Assembly (NCBI GenBank): GCA_937925645.1 | Contig: CALAMB010000133.1 | Coordinates: 1-33,006 of the forward strand | DNA from: an uncultured Acidobacteriota bacterium | Lineage (GTDB): Bacteria > Acidobacteriota > JAAYUB01 | DNA: 33,006 nucleotides | Reading direction: 5' to 3' | Shown: piece after piece, positions 7,249-15,193 of the stretch | Layout of the letters: each line of letters starts with the position of its first letter | How positions within the stretch are numbered: the stretch's first letter is position 1 | The notes under the pieces: model-generated | What the model was told of the DNA's origin: nothing | Databases searched by the model: none | What the model saw: the letters and a program-made list of their open reading frames with translations, nothing else | Position numbers and translations under genes: made by a program

Positions 7249-8994
7249 ATGAGGTTCAAGGTGAGCAAACCGGAAGAACAGTTCTATCCCGTCGAGCCAT
7301 TCAATGATTTCCGGGAAATGCTGCTCAACAGCCGCCGGAAGTGGGGTGCGCACCCCGCCTTCATGGAGAAGGTGGATAACGAGTGGCGATCCACAACGTT
7401 CAACAAGCTCTTCTACGCCGTGATGTCACTGGGGTGCGGCCTCCGGACGCTGGGGATGAACCGGCAGATGAACGTCGCGTTCGCGTCCGAGAACCGCATC
7501 CGCTGGTGCATCTCCTACCTGGCGGTCGCGTGCGGCAACGCCGTCTGCGTGCCCATCGACAAGGAGCTGAAGAGCCAGGAATTCTTCCACATCCTCTACA
7601 CCACCCAGACGGAGATCTTCATCGGTTCCCAGAAGTACGTGGACATGGTGCTGGAGATGATCGGCTCCCTGCCTCGCCTGCGCCACATCATCAACATGGA
7701 CGACCGGGCGGAAAACTCCATGGTGCTCAAGTTCACGGATATCCTCCACGAGGGCAGCCAGCTCTTCGACAAGGACGCCTCCGATTACCCCTACACCGTG
7801 ATCGAACCCGACCTGCCCGCCTGCATCCTCTTCACGTCCGGCACCACCGGCACGTCCAAGGGCGTGATGCTCAGCCAGACCAACATCATCACCGACCTCC
7901 ACGCCATGCTCAAGGTCATCCCCATTCGCCACCCGGAAGTCTTCCTCAGCGTTCTGCCCCTCCACCACACCTACGAGTGCACCTGCGGCTTCCTGGGCCC
8001 GGTCTCCCACGGCATGACCGTGGCGTTCGCCGAAAACCTCAAGCGGATCCCGGACAACCTGCAGGAAGTCCGCGCCACCATCATGCTGGGCGTGCCGCTG
8101 CTCTACGACGCCATCTACCGCAAGATCATGGAACGGATCGCCGAAAAGGGCATGACCAAATTCCGCATCGGCCGGGGCATCGCTTCCTTCACGGAGCGCC
8201 TGTTCCACAAGAATATCCGCCGCCAGGTGTTCAAGGCGCTGCACGAGCGGTTCGGCGGCCGCCTGAGACTGCTCATCAGCGGCGGCGCCGCGATCTCTCC
8301 CGATATCACCCGGGGGTTGCGGGAGCTCGGCCTCACCGTCGTCCAAGGGTACGGCCTGACGGAGACGTCGCCCGTCATCACCCTCAACCGCATCGATAAT
8401 TTCAAGGACGATTCCGCCGGCCTGCCCGTGCCGAACGCTGAATTCAAGATCGATGCCGGCGAGATCTGCGTCCGCGGCCCCATGGTGATGCTCGGCTATT
8501 ACAACAACCCCGAAGCCACCGCTGAGGTGATCGTCGACGGATGGTTCCACACCGGCGACCTCGGCTATATCGACGAAGACGGCTTCCTGTTCATCCAGGG
8601 GCGCAAGAAGGCGGTCATCGTTACCGCCAACGGCAAGAACGTGTACCCCGAAGAAATCGAGTACCAGCTCAATCGCAGCCCGTTCATCCTCGAGTCGTTG
8701 GTGTGGGAGGGGCCGGACGCCCACAAGTATTGCGAAGAGGTCCACGCCATCATCGTTCCGGATATCACCTACTTCGATCAGTACCTGGCGAAACAGGGGA
8801 AGAAGATCAGCGAGCACGAGGTGGAGGAAATCCTCAAGCAGGAAGTCCGAAAGCAGTGCGGTCGCCTGGCCAATTACAAAAGGGTTCAGCGCTTCACCGT
8901 GCAGTGGGAGGAGTTCGAAAAGACGACCACCCGCAAGATCAAACGCTACCTGTATACCAGCAAGATCCGCCCGGTCAGCGGCAAGCACGATTGA
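7249..8994 (+). CDS. Long-chain fatty acid-CoA ligase (AMP-binding, FadD15-like)
   Basis: The enzyme activates fatty acids to acyl-CoA through an acyl-AMP intermediate. The 581-residue protein has the ANL-superfamily motifs: the phosphate loop LFTSGTTGTSKG (about 194-206), GYGLTETSP (about 367), GWFHTGDLGY (about 431) and the C-terminal lysine region TTRKIKRY (about 558-565). The N-terminal region and overall length fit bacterial long-chain ligases. There is no signal peptide. Two starts are possible: the ATG at 7249 and a GTG at 7261, which has GAGG 6 bases upstream (7251-7254, overlapping the ATG). The GTG has the better ribosome site. Acyl chain preference cannot be read from sequence. The gene ends just before a strong hairpin and faces a convergent protease gene. 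Confidence 0.88.
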   Translation: MRFKVSKPEEQFYPVEPFNDFREMLLNSRRKWGAHPAFMEKVDNEWRSTTFNKLFYAVMSLGCGLRTLGMNRQMNVAFASENRIRWCISYLAVACGNAVCVPIDKELKSQEFFHILYTTQTEIFIGSQKYVDMVLEMIGSLPRLRHIINMDDRAENSMVLKFTDILHEGSQLFDKDASDYPYTVIEPDLPACILFTSGTTGTSKGVMLSQTNIITDLHAMLKVIPIRHPEVFLSVLPLHHTYECTCGFLGPVSHGMTVAFAENLKRIPDNLQEVRATIMLGVPLLYDAIYRKIMERIAEKGMTKFRIGRGIASFTERLFHKNIRRQVFKALHERFGGRLRLLISGGAAISPDITRGLRELGLTVVQGYGLTETSPVITLNRIDNFKDDSAGLPVPNAEFKIDAGEICVRGPMVMLGYYNNPEATAEVIVDGWFHTGDLGYIDEDGFLFIQGRKKAVIVTANGKNVYPEEIEYQLNRSPFILESLVWEGPDAHKYCEEVHAIIVPDITYFDQYLAKQGKKISEHEVEEILKQEVRKQCGRLANYKRVQRFTVQWEEFEKTTTRKIKRYLYTSKIRPVSGKHD

Positions 8995-9032
8995 GCGAGA
9001 TCACGGTCAGTTCATCCCGAAGGGATAAAACA

Positions 9033-9063
9033 AACGCGGGACGGATTCCATCCGTCCCGCGTT
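9033..9063 (-). terminator. Strong hairpin terminator between convergent genes
   Basis: A perfect 13-bp stem (9033-9045 pairing with 9051-9063) encloses a 5-base loop. Read on the minus strand the stem is followed by TTTGTTTTA, making a good intrinsic terminator for the protease gene. Read on the plus strand it lies 38 bases after the acyl-CoA synthetase stop but lacks a U tract, so it is likely weaker in that direction. Confidence 0.8.
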
Positions 9064-9095
9064 GCCGATTAATGACCGCCTGAGGCGGCGAGGAC

Positions 9096-10952
9096 TCAGT
9101 AGGAGTCGCAAGTCTCGACGTTGGCGGCCGAGTCGTAGGTCCAGTTAGTCAGGGTCACGCTGTTCACGCAGAAGCCGAAGCCGCCAATCCCCGCTCTCGA
9201 TGCGCTGGTGATGACAGCCACGCCGGAGGAGTTCGTCACGGCGCTGCCGCTAGTGGTGAACCAGCCGGAGAAGGCCCCCGCCACGGTGGCACCGGCGACC
9301 GGGCTGCCGTCGGCGTCGACGATGGTGACCGTGGCCACGCCGGAGTACTTGCTTCCCTTCTTCTTGGTCGTCAGGACGATGGACTGCACGTGCATCTTGG
9401 AGCCGACGCCTGACGACGCGTTCAGCCACTGGGACACGCTGTCGAAGTAGGCGGCGAAGGCGCCGTCCACGGTGGCGTTGCTGATCTCGTCGCAGACGTC
9501 GTTCAGGTTGGTGCCGCAGGCGCCGGATAGTTGCCCCACCACCTGGCCGTTGGCGTTGAGCACCGGCGAGCCGCTGCTGCCGCCCTCCGTGGCTCCGATC
9601 ACGTCGCGGCTGTAGATCCAGTTCCCGCGCGGCCAGCTGCGACACGTGCCGGCGCTGGTGTTCACCGTGTGGGTGGAATACGCCTGCGGCGCCCCCTTCG
9701 GATGGGAAATCCGGTACAGGGCGGCACCGTTGGTGTTCGCGATCGGGGTGCTGTTCCAGCCGAGGAAAACGCTGCCGGCCGGCGGATTCTGGCTCAACTG
9801 CATCAGGGTGTAGTCGCCGGTCTTGTTCGTTTTCAAAATGGAAGCGCCCAGGGTGCGGGGCACTTCGCCCACCGGGTCGTAACAGGCGCCCTGGCAGGTG
9901 GACGTCCGGAACTGCCAGTAGCATTCCAGACTGGCGGCTTCGCCGGAGCGGCTGATGCAGTGGTTAGCCGTGAGGAAATAGGGGATCTGGCTGGAGGTGT
10001 CGGTGTCAGCCAGCAGGCCGCCGGAACACATGTACATGTAAGCTCCGGACACGAACAGCATGTGGGCCACGGCGTCGCGGGCTTCCTCGATATGCGAGTA
10101 ATCACTCGTGCTGTAGCACGTCGCGTCCTGCACGCAGGCCGCGTTGAACGAGCAGAAGCTCTTGTCCGGCAACGTATCCAGGCGCTGCAGGAACGGAAGC
10201 AGGAACTTGTGGCCCAGGTGGGCGACGTCGGCGACGGTGAAACTGACTTCCTGGAGCTCTTCCATCGAGATGCGGCCGTACAGGCGAAGTTGCAGGAAGG
10301 CGGTGGAGCCGCTCACCGAATTGGTCCAGAAATCGCCGGTGTCGGAGGGGCCGCGGCCGGTGTAGGGACCGAAGGCCTCGCCATCCATGTTATAAACGTA
10401 CAACTCGGCGCCCTCGGGCAGCGAGAAGTCGGACAGGTGAATGCGGAGGGCGACCGCGCCATCCGACTCGACTTGGGCGGTCCAGACGAATCCGCCATCC
10501 ATCATCCAGCGGACGGCGCCGTTGGCGCCGATCCCGCCGTTGCGTGAAATGGACCGGGGGGAGAAACGGGCGAAGTCCGCCCGGACACCCGTCGGCTTCA
10601 CGATACCCACCCGTTCCTTGCGCGACGCCGTGCCGTCATCGCCCGAACAGGTTTCGCAGATGTAGCTGTCGACCGCTTGGAGTTCCTCGTCGGTGACTTG
10701 GACCCTGATGATGGCGCCCAGGCGGATGGCGGCCTGTTCAGCCACCAGACGGTCATACCGCTCGGCCTGGTCCAGAAAGTACTTGTCCACATCCAGGTGG
10801 CCCGGGGACCGCTCACTGAATGTCTCGACGCCGACCGGCTGTTCGGCCGGCTTCACCACCGGTTCCCTCTTGCTGATGGTTCCGGCGAAGACAGCCATCA
10901 CCATGGCCATCAATGCAAAACACACGCAAACGGATCGAAGTGAATGATTCAT
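9096..10952 (-). CDS. Secreted trypsin-like serine protease with C-terminal Ig-like domain
   Basis: A 618-residue exported protein. The N terminus has a Sec-type signal peptide (hydrophobic stretch at about 8-23 ending near VFAG). A pro-region and beta-rich segment follow (about 24-245). The trypsin-fold domain (about 265-510) resembles lysyl endopeptidases, with a probable catalytic triad of H331 in FLTANHC, D380 in GDYTLMQL and S460 in GGSSGSPV. Many cysteines (for example C267, C274, C280, C309, C332, C437) suggest disulfides. The tail (about 520-618) looks like a bacterial Ig-like module with VTIVDADGSPVAGATV. It is probably a secreted or surface peptidase; Lys specificity is only a guess. 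GAGG 8 bases upstream supports the ATG at 10952. A perfect CRP-type palindrome lies 24 bases upstream of the start. Confidence 0.85.
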   Translation of the reverse strand: MNHSLRSVCVCFALMAMVMAVFAGTISKREPVVKPAEQPVGVETFSERSPGHLDVDKYFLDQAERYDRLVAEQAAIRLGAIIRVQVTDEELQAVDSYICETCSGDDGTASRKERVGIVKPTGVRADFARFSPRSISRNGGIGANGAVRWMMDGGFVWTAQVESDGAVALRIHLSDFSLPEGAELYVYNMDGEAFGPYTGRGPSDTGDFWTNSVSGSTAFLQLRLYGRISMEELQEVSFTVADVAHLGHKFLLPFLQRLDTLPDKSFCSFNAACVQDATCYSTSDYSHIEEARDAVAHMLFVSGAYMYMCSGGLLADTDTSSQIPYFLTANHCISRSGEAASLECYWQFRTSTCQGACYDPVGEVPRTLGASILKTNKTGDYTLMQLSQNPPAGSVFLGWNSTPIANTNGAALYRISHPKGAPQAYSTHTVNTSAGTCRSWPRGNWIYSRDVIGATEGGSSGSPVLNANGQVVGQLSGACGTNLNDVCDEISNATVDGAFAAYFDSVSQWLNASSGVGSKMHVQSIVLTTKKKGSKYSGVATVTIVDADGSPVAGATVAGAFSGWFTTSGSAVTNSSGVAVITSASRAGIGGFGFCVNSVTLTNWTYDSAANVETCDSY

Positions 10953-10975
10953 CGGCTAACCTCGATAAATTGAAA

Positions 10976-10991
10976 TGTGACAGAGATCACA
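10976..10991. promoter_or_regulatory. CRP/FNR-family binding site (perfect TGTGA-N6-TCACA)
   Basis: TGTGA (10976-10980), a six-base spacer and TCACA (10987-10991) form an exact match to the E. coli CRP consensus half-sites, preceded by AAA as in the extended consensus. It lies in the AT-rich 260-base gap between the divergent protease gene and aroA remnant, 24-39 bases upstream of the protease start codon. A second TGTGA half-site lies nearby at about 11000. At this distance from the protease start the site may overlap the promoter or the 5' leader, which would favour repression, but no promoter could be fixed with confidence. Confidence 0.55.
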
Positions 10992-11212
10992 ACGCATTTG
11001 TGAGTAGAGTACAATTTGCATTTCACTGTATGAAAATTTATTATTTCAATAATGTTACATATATTTCTTCTTCGTCACGGTACTGATCGCCGCTCCGGCT
11101 TTTGCTGCCGGCACAATTGAATATTGTTGCATTTTCAGAGACTTGGACTTAGATTGTCTCCATTCGCTTCAGCTGAACCGACTGATCGAGCCGGCTGGTC
11201 GTGGAAGAAAAA

Positions 11213-11617
11213 ATGCGTGTCATCACGGGTATCTGCAAACCGTTCTCGGGGGAAGTGCTCGCTCCGCCGGACAAATCCGTCACTCACCGCGCGCTGCTGC
11301 TGGCCGCCGAAGCCGACGGCTCGTCACTGATCCGGAATCCTTCGCGAAGCGCCGACTGTCTGGCGACGGTGGCGTGCCTGCGCGCGCTGGGAGTGTCGAT
11401 CCGGGTCGATCACGGAAACCTGCGGGTTGGCGAGTTCGGCCTGCCGCTGGAGGTCCGTCGGTGCGAGCTGCGCGTCCATCCCGTTGATCGGATCCCTCCA
11501 TTCGAGACGCGGGTACCCGGCGATCCGTCCGGGGCGGCGTTCCTGGCGGGCGCCGCCGTGTCGTATCCTTTTTTCGAAGATTTTGGCCGGCTCACCGCCG
11601 GTTCATTCCCCCACTGA
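11213..11617 (+). pseudogene. aroA: Internally deleted EPSP synthase (aroA) remnant
   Basis: A 134-codon open frame made of three collinear pieces of 3-phosphoshikimate 1-carboxyvinyltransferase, whose normal length is about 430. Residues 1 to about 80 match the N terminus, with the PPDKSVTHRALLLA motif (K21, S22, R26 bind substrate) and SADCLATVACLRALG. Residues about 99-115 match the middle VPGDPSGAAFLAGAA motif, normally near residue 240. Residues about 115-127 (AVSYPFFEDFGRL) match the extreme C terminus. The intervening segments with the NSGTT loop, the catalytic Asp/Glu and the DHR motif are gone, so it cannot catalyse the shikimate-pathway step. Both deletions kept the frame open. The ATG at 11213 has GGAAG upstream. 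Intact aroC follows 11 bases after the stop. An assembly error is the main alternative. Confidence 0.75.
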
Positions 11618-11628
11618 GGTGAAGCATC

Positions 11629-12711
11629 ATGGGCAGCTCGTTCGGCCGCATTTTTCGGGTCACCACCTTCGGCGAATCCCATGGCCCGGCCATGGGCTGC
11701 GTCGTGGACGGATGTCCGTCCCGCCTGCCCATCGCGGCCGATGAGATACAGGTGGAGCTGGCGCGTCGCCGCCCCGGCTTGCCCCACACGTCCCCCCGTC
11801 CGGAGCCGGATGCGGTGGAAATCCTGTCCGGCATTTACAACGGCGTGACCCTGGGCACACCCATCCTGCTGCTCGTACGCAACCGGGCGGCCCGGAGCGA
11901 GGATTACGCCGAACTGCAGCACGTCCTGCGCCCGTCCCACGCGGATTACACCTACCTGGCCCGATACGGGATCCGCGATCCCCGCGGGAGCGGCCGGGCC
12001 TCGGGCCGGGAGACGGTGGGCCGCGTCGCCGCCGGCGCCATCGCCGGCAAGCTGCTGCGCCAGGCCGCCCGGATCGAGGTCGTGGCCAGCGTCCGGTCCG
12101 TCGAATCGATCGAAGCGGCGATCGACCCGGACACCCTCTCCGAGGACGACGTCTACGCGAGCCCCGTCTTCTGCGCCGATCCCCGGGCATCGGCGGCCAT
12201 CGCCGAGCGGATCGAGGCGGTGCGCGCCGAGGGGGACTCCGTGGGCGGCCGGATCGTCGTGGCGGTCCGCGGCGTCCCGGCGGGTCTCGGCGATCCGGTC
12301 TTTGACAAGCTGAACGCCGACCTGGCCAAAGCGATGCTCAGCATCCCCGCCTGCCGTGGCATCGAGATCGGGACGGGGTTCGCCGCGTCCCGCCTGCGCG
12401 GCTCGGAGCACAACGATCCGTTCATCATGACAGACGGCCGCGTGCGCACGGCGACCAACCATTCAGGCGGCATCCAGGGCGGCATCGCCAACGGCGAAAC
12501 GATCGTGTTCCAGGTTGCTTTCAAGCCAACCAGCAGCATCTCCCGCCCGCAGCAGAGCATCACCGTGACCGGCGAGCCGGCCACCGTGACGGTCAAAGGC
12601 CGCCACGATCCGTGCATCGCGCTCCGGGTGGTCCCGGTGGTGGCGGCGATGACGCGGTTGGTTCTGGCTGACCACTGGCTCGAAAACCGCGCCTTCCACG
12701 TTGATCTTTAA
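11629..12711 (+). CDS. aroC: Chorismate synthase
   Basis: AroC converts 5-enolpyruvylshikimate-3-phosphate to chorismate using reduced FMN, the last common step of aromatic amino acid synthesis. The 360-residue protein begins with the family signature GRIFRVTTFGESHG. It contains RPSHADYTYLARYG (about 103-116), the GRASGRETVGRVAAGA segment (about 122-137), and the late SGGIQGGIANGE and GRHDPC motifs. Length is typical. GAGGTGA lies just upstream of the ATG and overlaps the end of the aroA remnant, so the two were once an aroA-aroC pair. Its substrate is the product of AroA, yet the adjacent aroA is broken, so a second aroA is expected elsewhere. Confidence 0.95.
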   Translation: MGSSFGRIFRVTTFGESHGPAMGCVVDGCPSRLPIAADEIQVELARRRPGLPHTSPRPEPDAVEILSGIYNGVTLGTPILLLVRNRAARSEDYAELQHVLRPSHADYTYLARYGIRDPRGSGRASGRETVGRVAAGAIAGKLLRQAARIEVVASVRSVESIEAAIDPDTLSEDDVYASPVFCADPRASAAIAERIEAVRAEGDSVGGRIVVAVRGVPAGLGDPVFDKLNADLAKAMLSIPACRGIEIGTGFAASRLRGSEHNDPFIMTDGRVRTATNHSGGIQGGIANGETIVFQVAFKPTSSISRPQQSITVTGEPATVTVKGRHDPCIALRVVPVVAAMTRLVLADHWLENRAFHVDL

Positions 12712-12766
12712 GCGGGGCCTTGATAAACTCTTGCTTTATTCCATTCGGAGCCGGCGAGGATCGACC

Positions 12767-15133
12767 ATGCGGCGAACAACGGTTGGGCTGGTTCTGGTAC
12801 TGTCACTGGCGTCGGCGGTGTTTGCGGCGGAAAAATTCCAGGTCACTGCAGTGGATTTTCTGGAGATCCTGAACCTGGACGTCAACGGCGCCGGCCCCCT
12901 GCTCCTGTGCGTCGACCCGCCGCGCAATCGGATCGTGCTCGCGAACACGCTCACGTCCTCGGTATCCATTATCGACGGCGGGACCCATGCCGTCCGCAAT
13001 CTGCCCATCGGCAATCGCGTGCCCCAATGGCTGAAGAGCGAGGCCCTGGCGGTCAATCCCCGCGACGGCGCCGTCTACGTGATCGGCGAACGCTCGCTGC
13101 ACGTGCTGCTGCCCGGTCGCGCGTCCGCTGTCACCCTGAAGACCGGCGAACAGTATGAGTCGCTGGCCGTCGACGCGTCCTCAGGCCGCGCCCTGCTGGC
13201 CAGCCGGGCCAGCGAGGATCTGCTGCTGGCCGACCCGGCCGACGGGACGCTCCGTCGCATCCACTGGGCCTCGGGCGTCGAGCCGTTCGGCAACCTGAAC
13301 ATGACCCCGCCCCCGCCCATCCGCAAGGTGGCGGCCGACCCCGCTCTCGGTCGCTTCGTCGCGGTGGACGGCGCCGCCGCGGTGATGTACCTGGTGGATC
13401 CACAGAGCGGGCAGCTCGGCCCCCGGCGCGACCTGCCGCTGACCGCCGGCGGACGCTGGCACCTCGCCGGCTACGATCCCGCGGCCCACACCCTCTATCT
13501 GGTGACGGAAACCGCACAGCGCAAGGTCATGCAGGCCGCCCGAATCCGGGCCGACGCCGCCGGCGAGCAGGTGGTGTCCCTTCCGGGCCTGGCCGAGGGG
13601 GTGGGCATCACCAGCAGCCCCGGCCGCAACGAGCTCTATATCGCCTACGACAACGATCCGGTACTGCACGTGGTCGATTTCAAGACCGGGGGAACGGTCG
13701 CCGAGGTCGCCCTGCCCGCCTTCGGCAACGATGCCGCCGTGCTGGACGCCGAGGGCGGCAAACTCTACGTGGCGAGCTGGGCCTACGGCGAGGTGGACCG
13801 CGTCGATCTGGCCGAGCGCCGGCTGGAGCGCCGGTACAAGGACCTGGGCATCATCCCGCACATGTTCGGCATGGCCTGGAACCCGGTGAGCCGGCGCCTT
13901 TACATCCCTGTCGGCGCCACGGCGGTGAACGGCTCGTTCGGGGCGGCGCTCACCGTGTTGGATCCCGACACCGGTGCCACGGCCAAGGTGCGGACGGGCT
14001 GGGCGCCGGCGGACCTGGTCTGGTCCGACCGGCGCGGCGCCATGCTGGTGGTCAACTCCGAAGACGCTCTGGCCGAAGTCTTCCCTGACGGCAGTTACTG
14101 CGTCCATGACCTGCCGTGCGCTTATCCCACCAGCGCCGGTCCGGCGCCCGGCGGAGACATCTACGTGGCCTACGGCCCCCACCAGTCGTACTGGCCGGTG
14201 GTGTACATCTGGGGCGCTCGAAACGGCCTCCTGCGCGTCCGCGTCGAGGACCTGACGTTCGACGATCGCCGCCTGCCTCGCCAGGTTCACGAGATGGCGC
14301 TGGACCGGAACGGGGCCGTCCACCTGCTCCAGAACTGCTGGGGCAAGGAGAAACAGTTCATCACCGTCCTCCCCGACGCCGTGCGCGAGTTTTCACCCCA
14401 GTTCCGGGTGGAGCTGGAGGGAGAATACGAACGGGAGAACACCCCGCGCTTTCTGCGCTACGATCCGGCGCGGGAATGGCTCTACGTGGCCCGCGATGCG
14501 GAGACCGACGACGGACACGGCTCGTTTTACATCGTGGACGCCAAGTCCGGCCAGACGCTCCATCACCTGGCCACCGGACCGACTCCCGCCGACTGCGCCT
14601 TCGATGACAGCCGGATCTACGTGGCCGATTTCGGCAACCGGGTGCTCCACGTCATCGACAAGGACGGATTCGCCTGCCGGGACATCGCCGTGGGCGAACA
14701 ACCGCTCCGCCTGGCTGTTGCCGGCGACCGGCTCCTGGTGCTGAATCACGCCGGCCGTTCGCTCTCCCTGGTTGACCGAAAGACCCTGTCCGTCTTTGAA
14801 ATCCCGGTGCCCGTCGCCGGGCGGCCCGACACCATCGGCGTCTGCGACGGAACCGTGATTCTCACCGCGCACGGTCCGGACGCCATGGACATTCTCGCGT
14901 TCGACCCGGCAGACCGCGCTTTCCGCTCGATTCACCATTTCACATACCCGTTCGGGGACGCCCGCCTTGATTCACGCAACGTGGCGTTCTACCTGGACGG
15001 CCGCTTCGGCGACGCCATCTTCGAGATCAGCCGGATCCGGACCGACCCCCGCGGCCGCGTCTGGGTCAGCGATTTCCTGTCCGGCAAGCTGTTTATTCTG
15101 GAACGGACGTCCGCCGCCGGCGGCGCCCGATGA
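12767..15133 (+). CDS. Secreted beta-propeller protein (YncE/YVTN-like repeats)
   Basis: A 788-residue exported protein of unknown function. The ATG at 12767 is chosen because it gives a good signal peptide (MRRTTVGLVLVLSLASAVFAAE) and has GGCGAGGA 6 bases upstream. The mature part is a long series of roughly 40-residue blade-like repeats with LYVA, YVID and VYVIG strands followed by D-x-x-x-G turns. These are the pattern of YncE/SMP-30-type seven-bladed propellers, probably two propellers in tandem. There are few cysteines and no transmembrane segment. Such proteins often act as binding scaffolds in the periplasm, but no ligand can be named. It follows aroC after 55 bases and may share its transcript, with no evident functional tie. 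Confidence 0.7.
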   Translation: MRRTTVGLVLVLSLASAVFAAEKFQVTAVDFLEILNLDVNGAGPLLLCVDPPRNRIVLANTLTSSVSIIDGGTHAVRNLPIGNRVPQWLKSEALAVNPRDGAVYVIGERSLHVLLPGRASAVTLKTGEQYESLAVDASSGRALLASRASEDLLLADPADGTLRRIHWASGVEPFGNLNMTPPPPIRKVAADPALGRFVAVDGAAAVMYLVDPQSGQLGPRRDLPLTAGGRWHLAGYDPAAHTLYLVTETAQRKVMQAARIRADAAGEQVVSLPGLAEGVGITSSPGRNELYIAYDNDPVLHVVDFKTGGTVAEVALPAFGNDAAVLDAEGGKLYVASWAYGEVDRVDLAERRLERRYKDLGIIPHMFGMAWNPVSRRLYIPVGATAVNGSFGAALTVLDPDTGATAKVRTGWAPADLVWSDRRGAMLVVNSEDALAEVFPDGSYCVHDLPCAYPTSAGPAPGGDIYVAYGPHQSYWPVVYIWGARNGLLRVRVEDLTFDDRRLPRQVHEMALDRNGAVHLLQNCWGKEKQFITVLPDAVREFSPQFRVELEGEYERENTPRFLRYDPAREWLYVARDAETDDGHGSFYIVDAKSGQTLHHLATGPTPADCAFDDSRIYVADFGNRVLHVIDKDGFACRDIAVGEQPLRLAVAGDRLLVLNHAGRSLSLVDRKTLSVFEIPVPVAGRPDTIGVCDGTVILTAHGPDAMDILAFDPADRAFRSIHHFTYPFGDARLDSRNVAFYLDGRFGDAIFEISRIRTDPRGRVWVSDFLSGKLFILERTSAAGGAR

Positions 15134-15139
15134 CGGAAG

Positions 15140-15169
15140 GTGACATGCACCGGATAGCGACACTAAAAT
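15140..15169 (+). promoter_or_regulatory. Probable promoter of tex
   Basis: GTGACA (15140-15145) and TAAAAT (15164-15169) are separated by 18 bases and each matches the sigma-70 boxes at five of six positions. Transcription would begin near 15177, about 17 bases before the tex ATG. Confidence 0.5.
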
Positions 15170-15193
15170 CCTTCACACAACGGGTTTGATCGT

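Noticed and set aside
11924..12190. Several antisense open frames across aroC
   Set aside because: Arg/Gly/Pro-rich composition typical of shadow frames in GC-rich DNA; aroC motifs account for this region.
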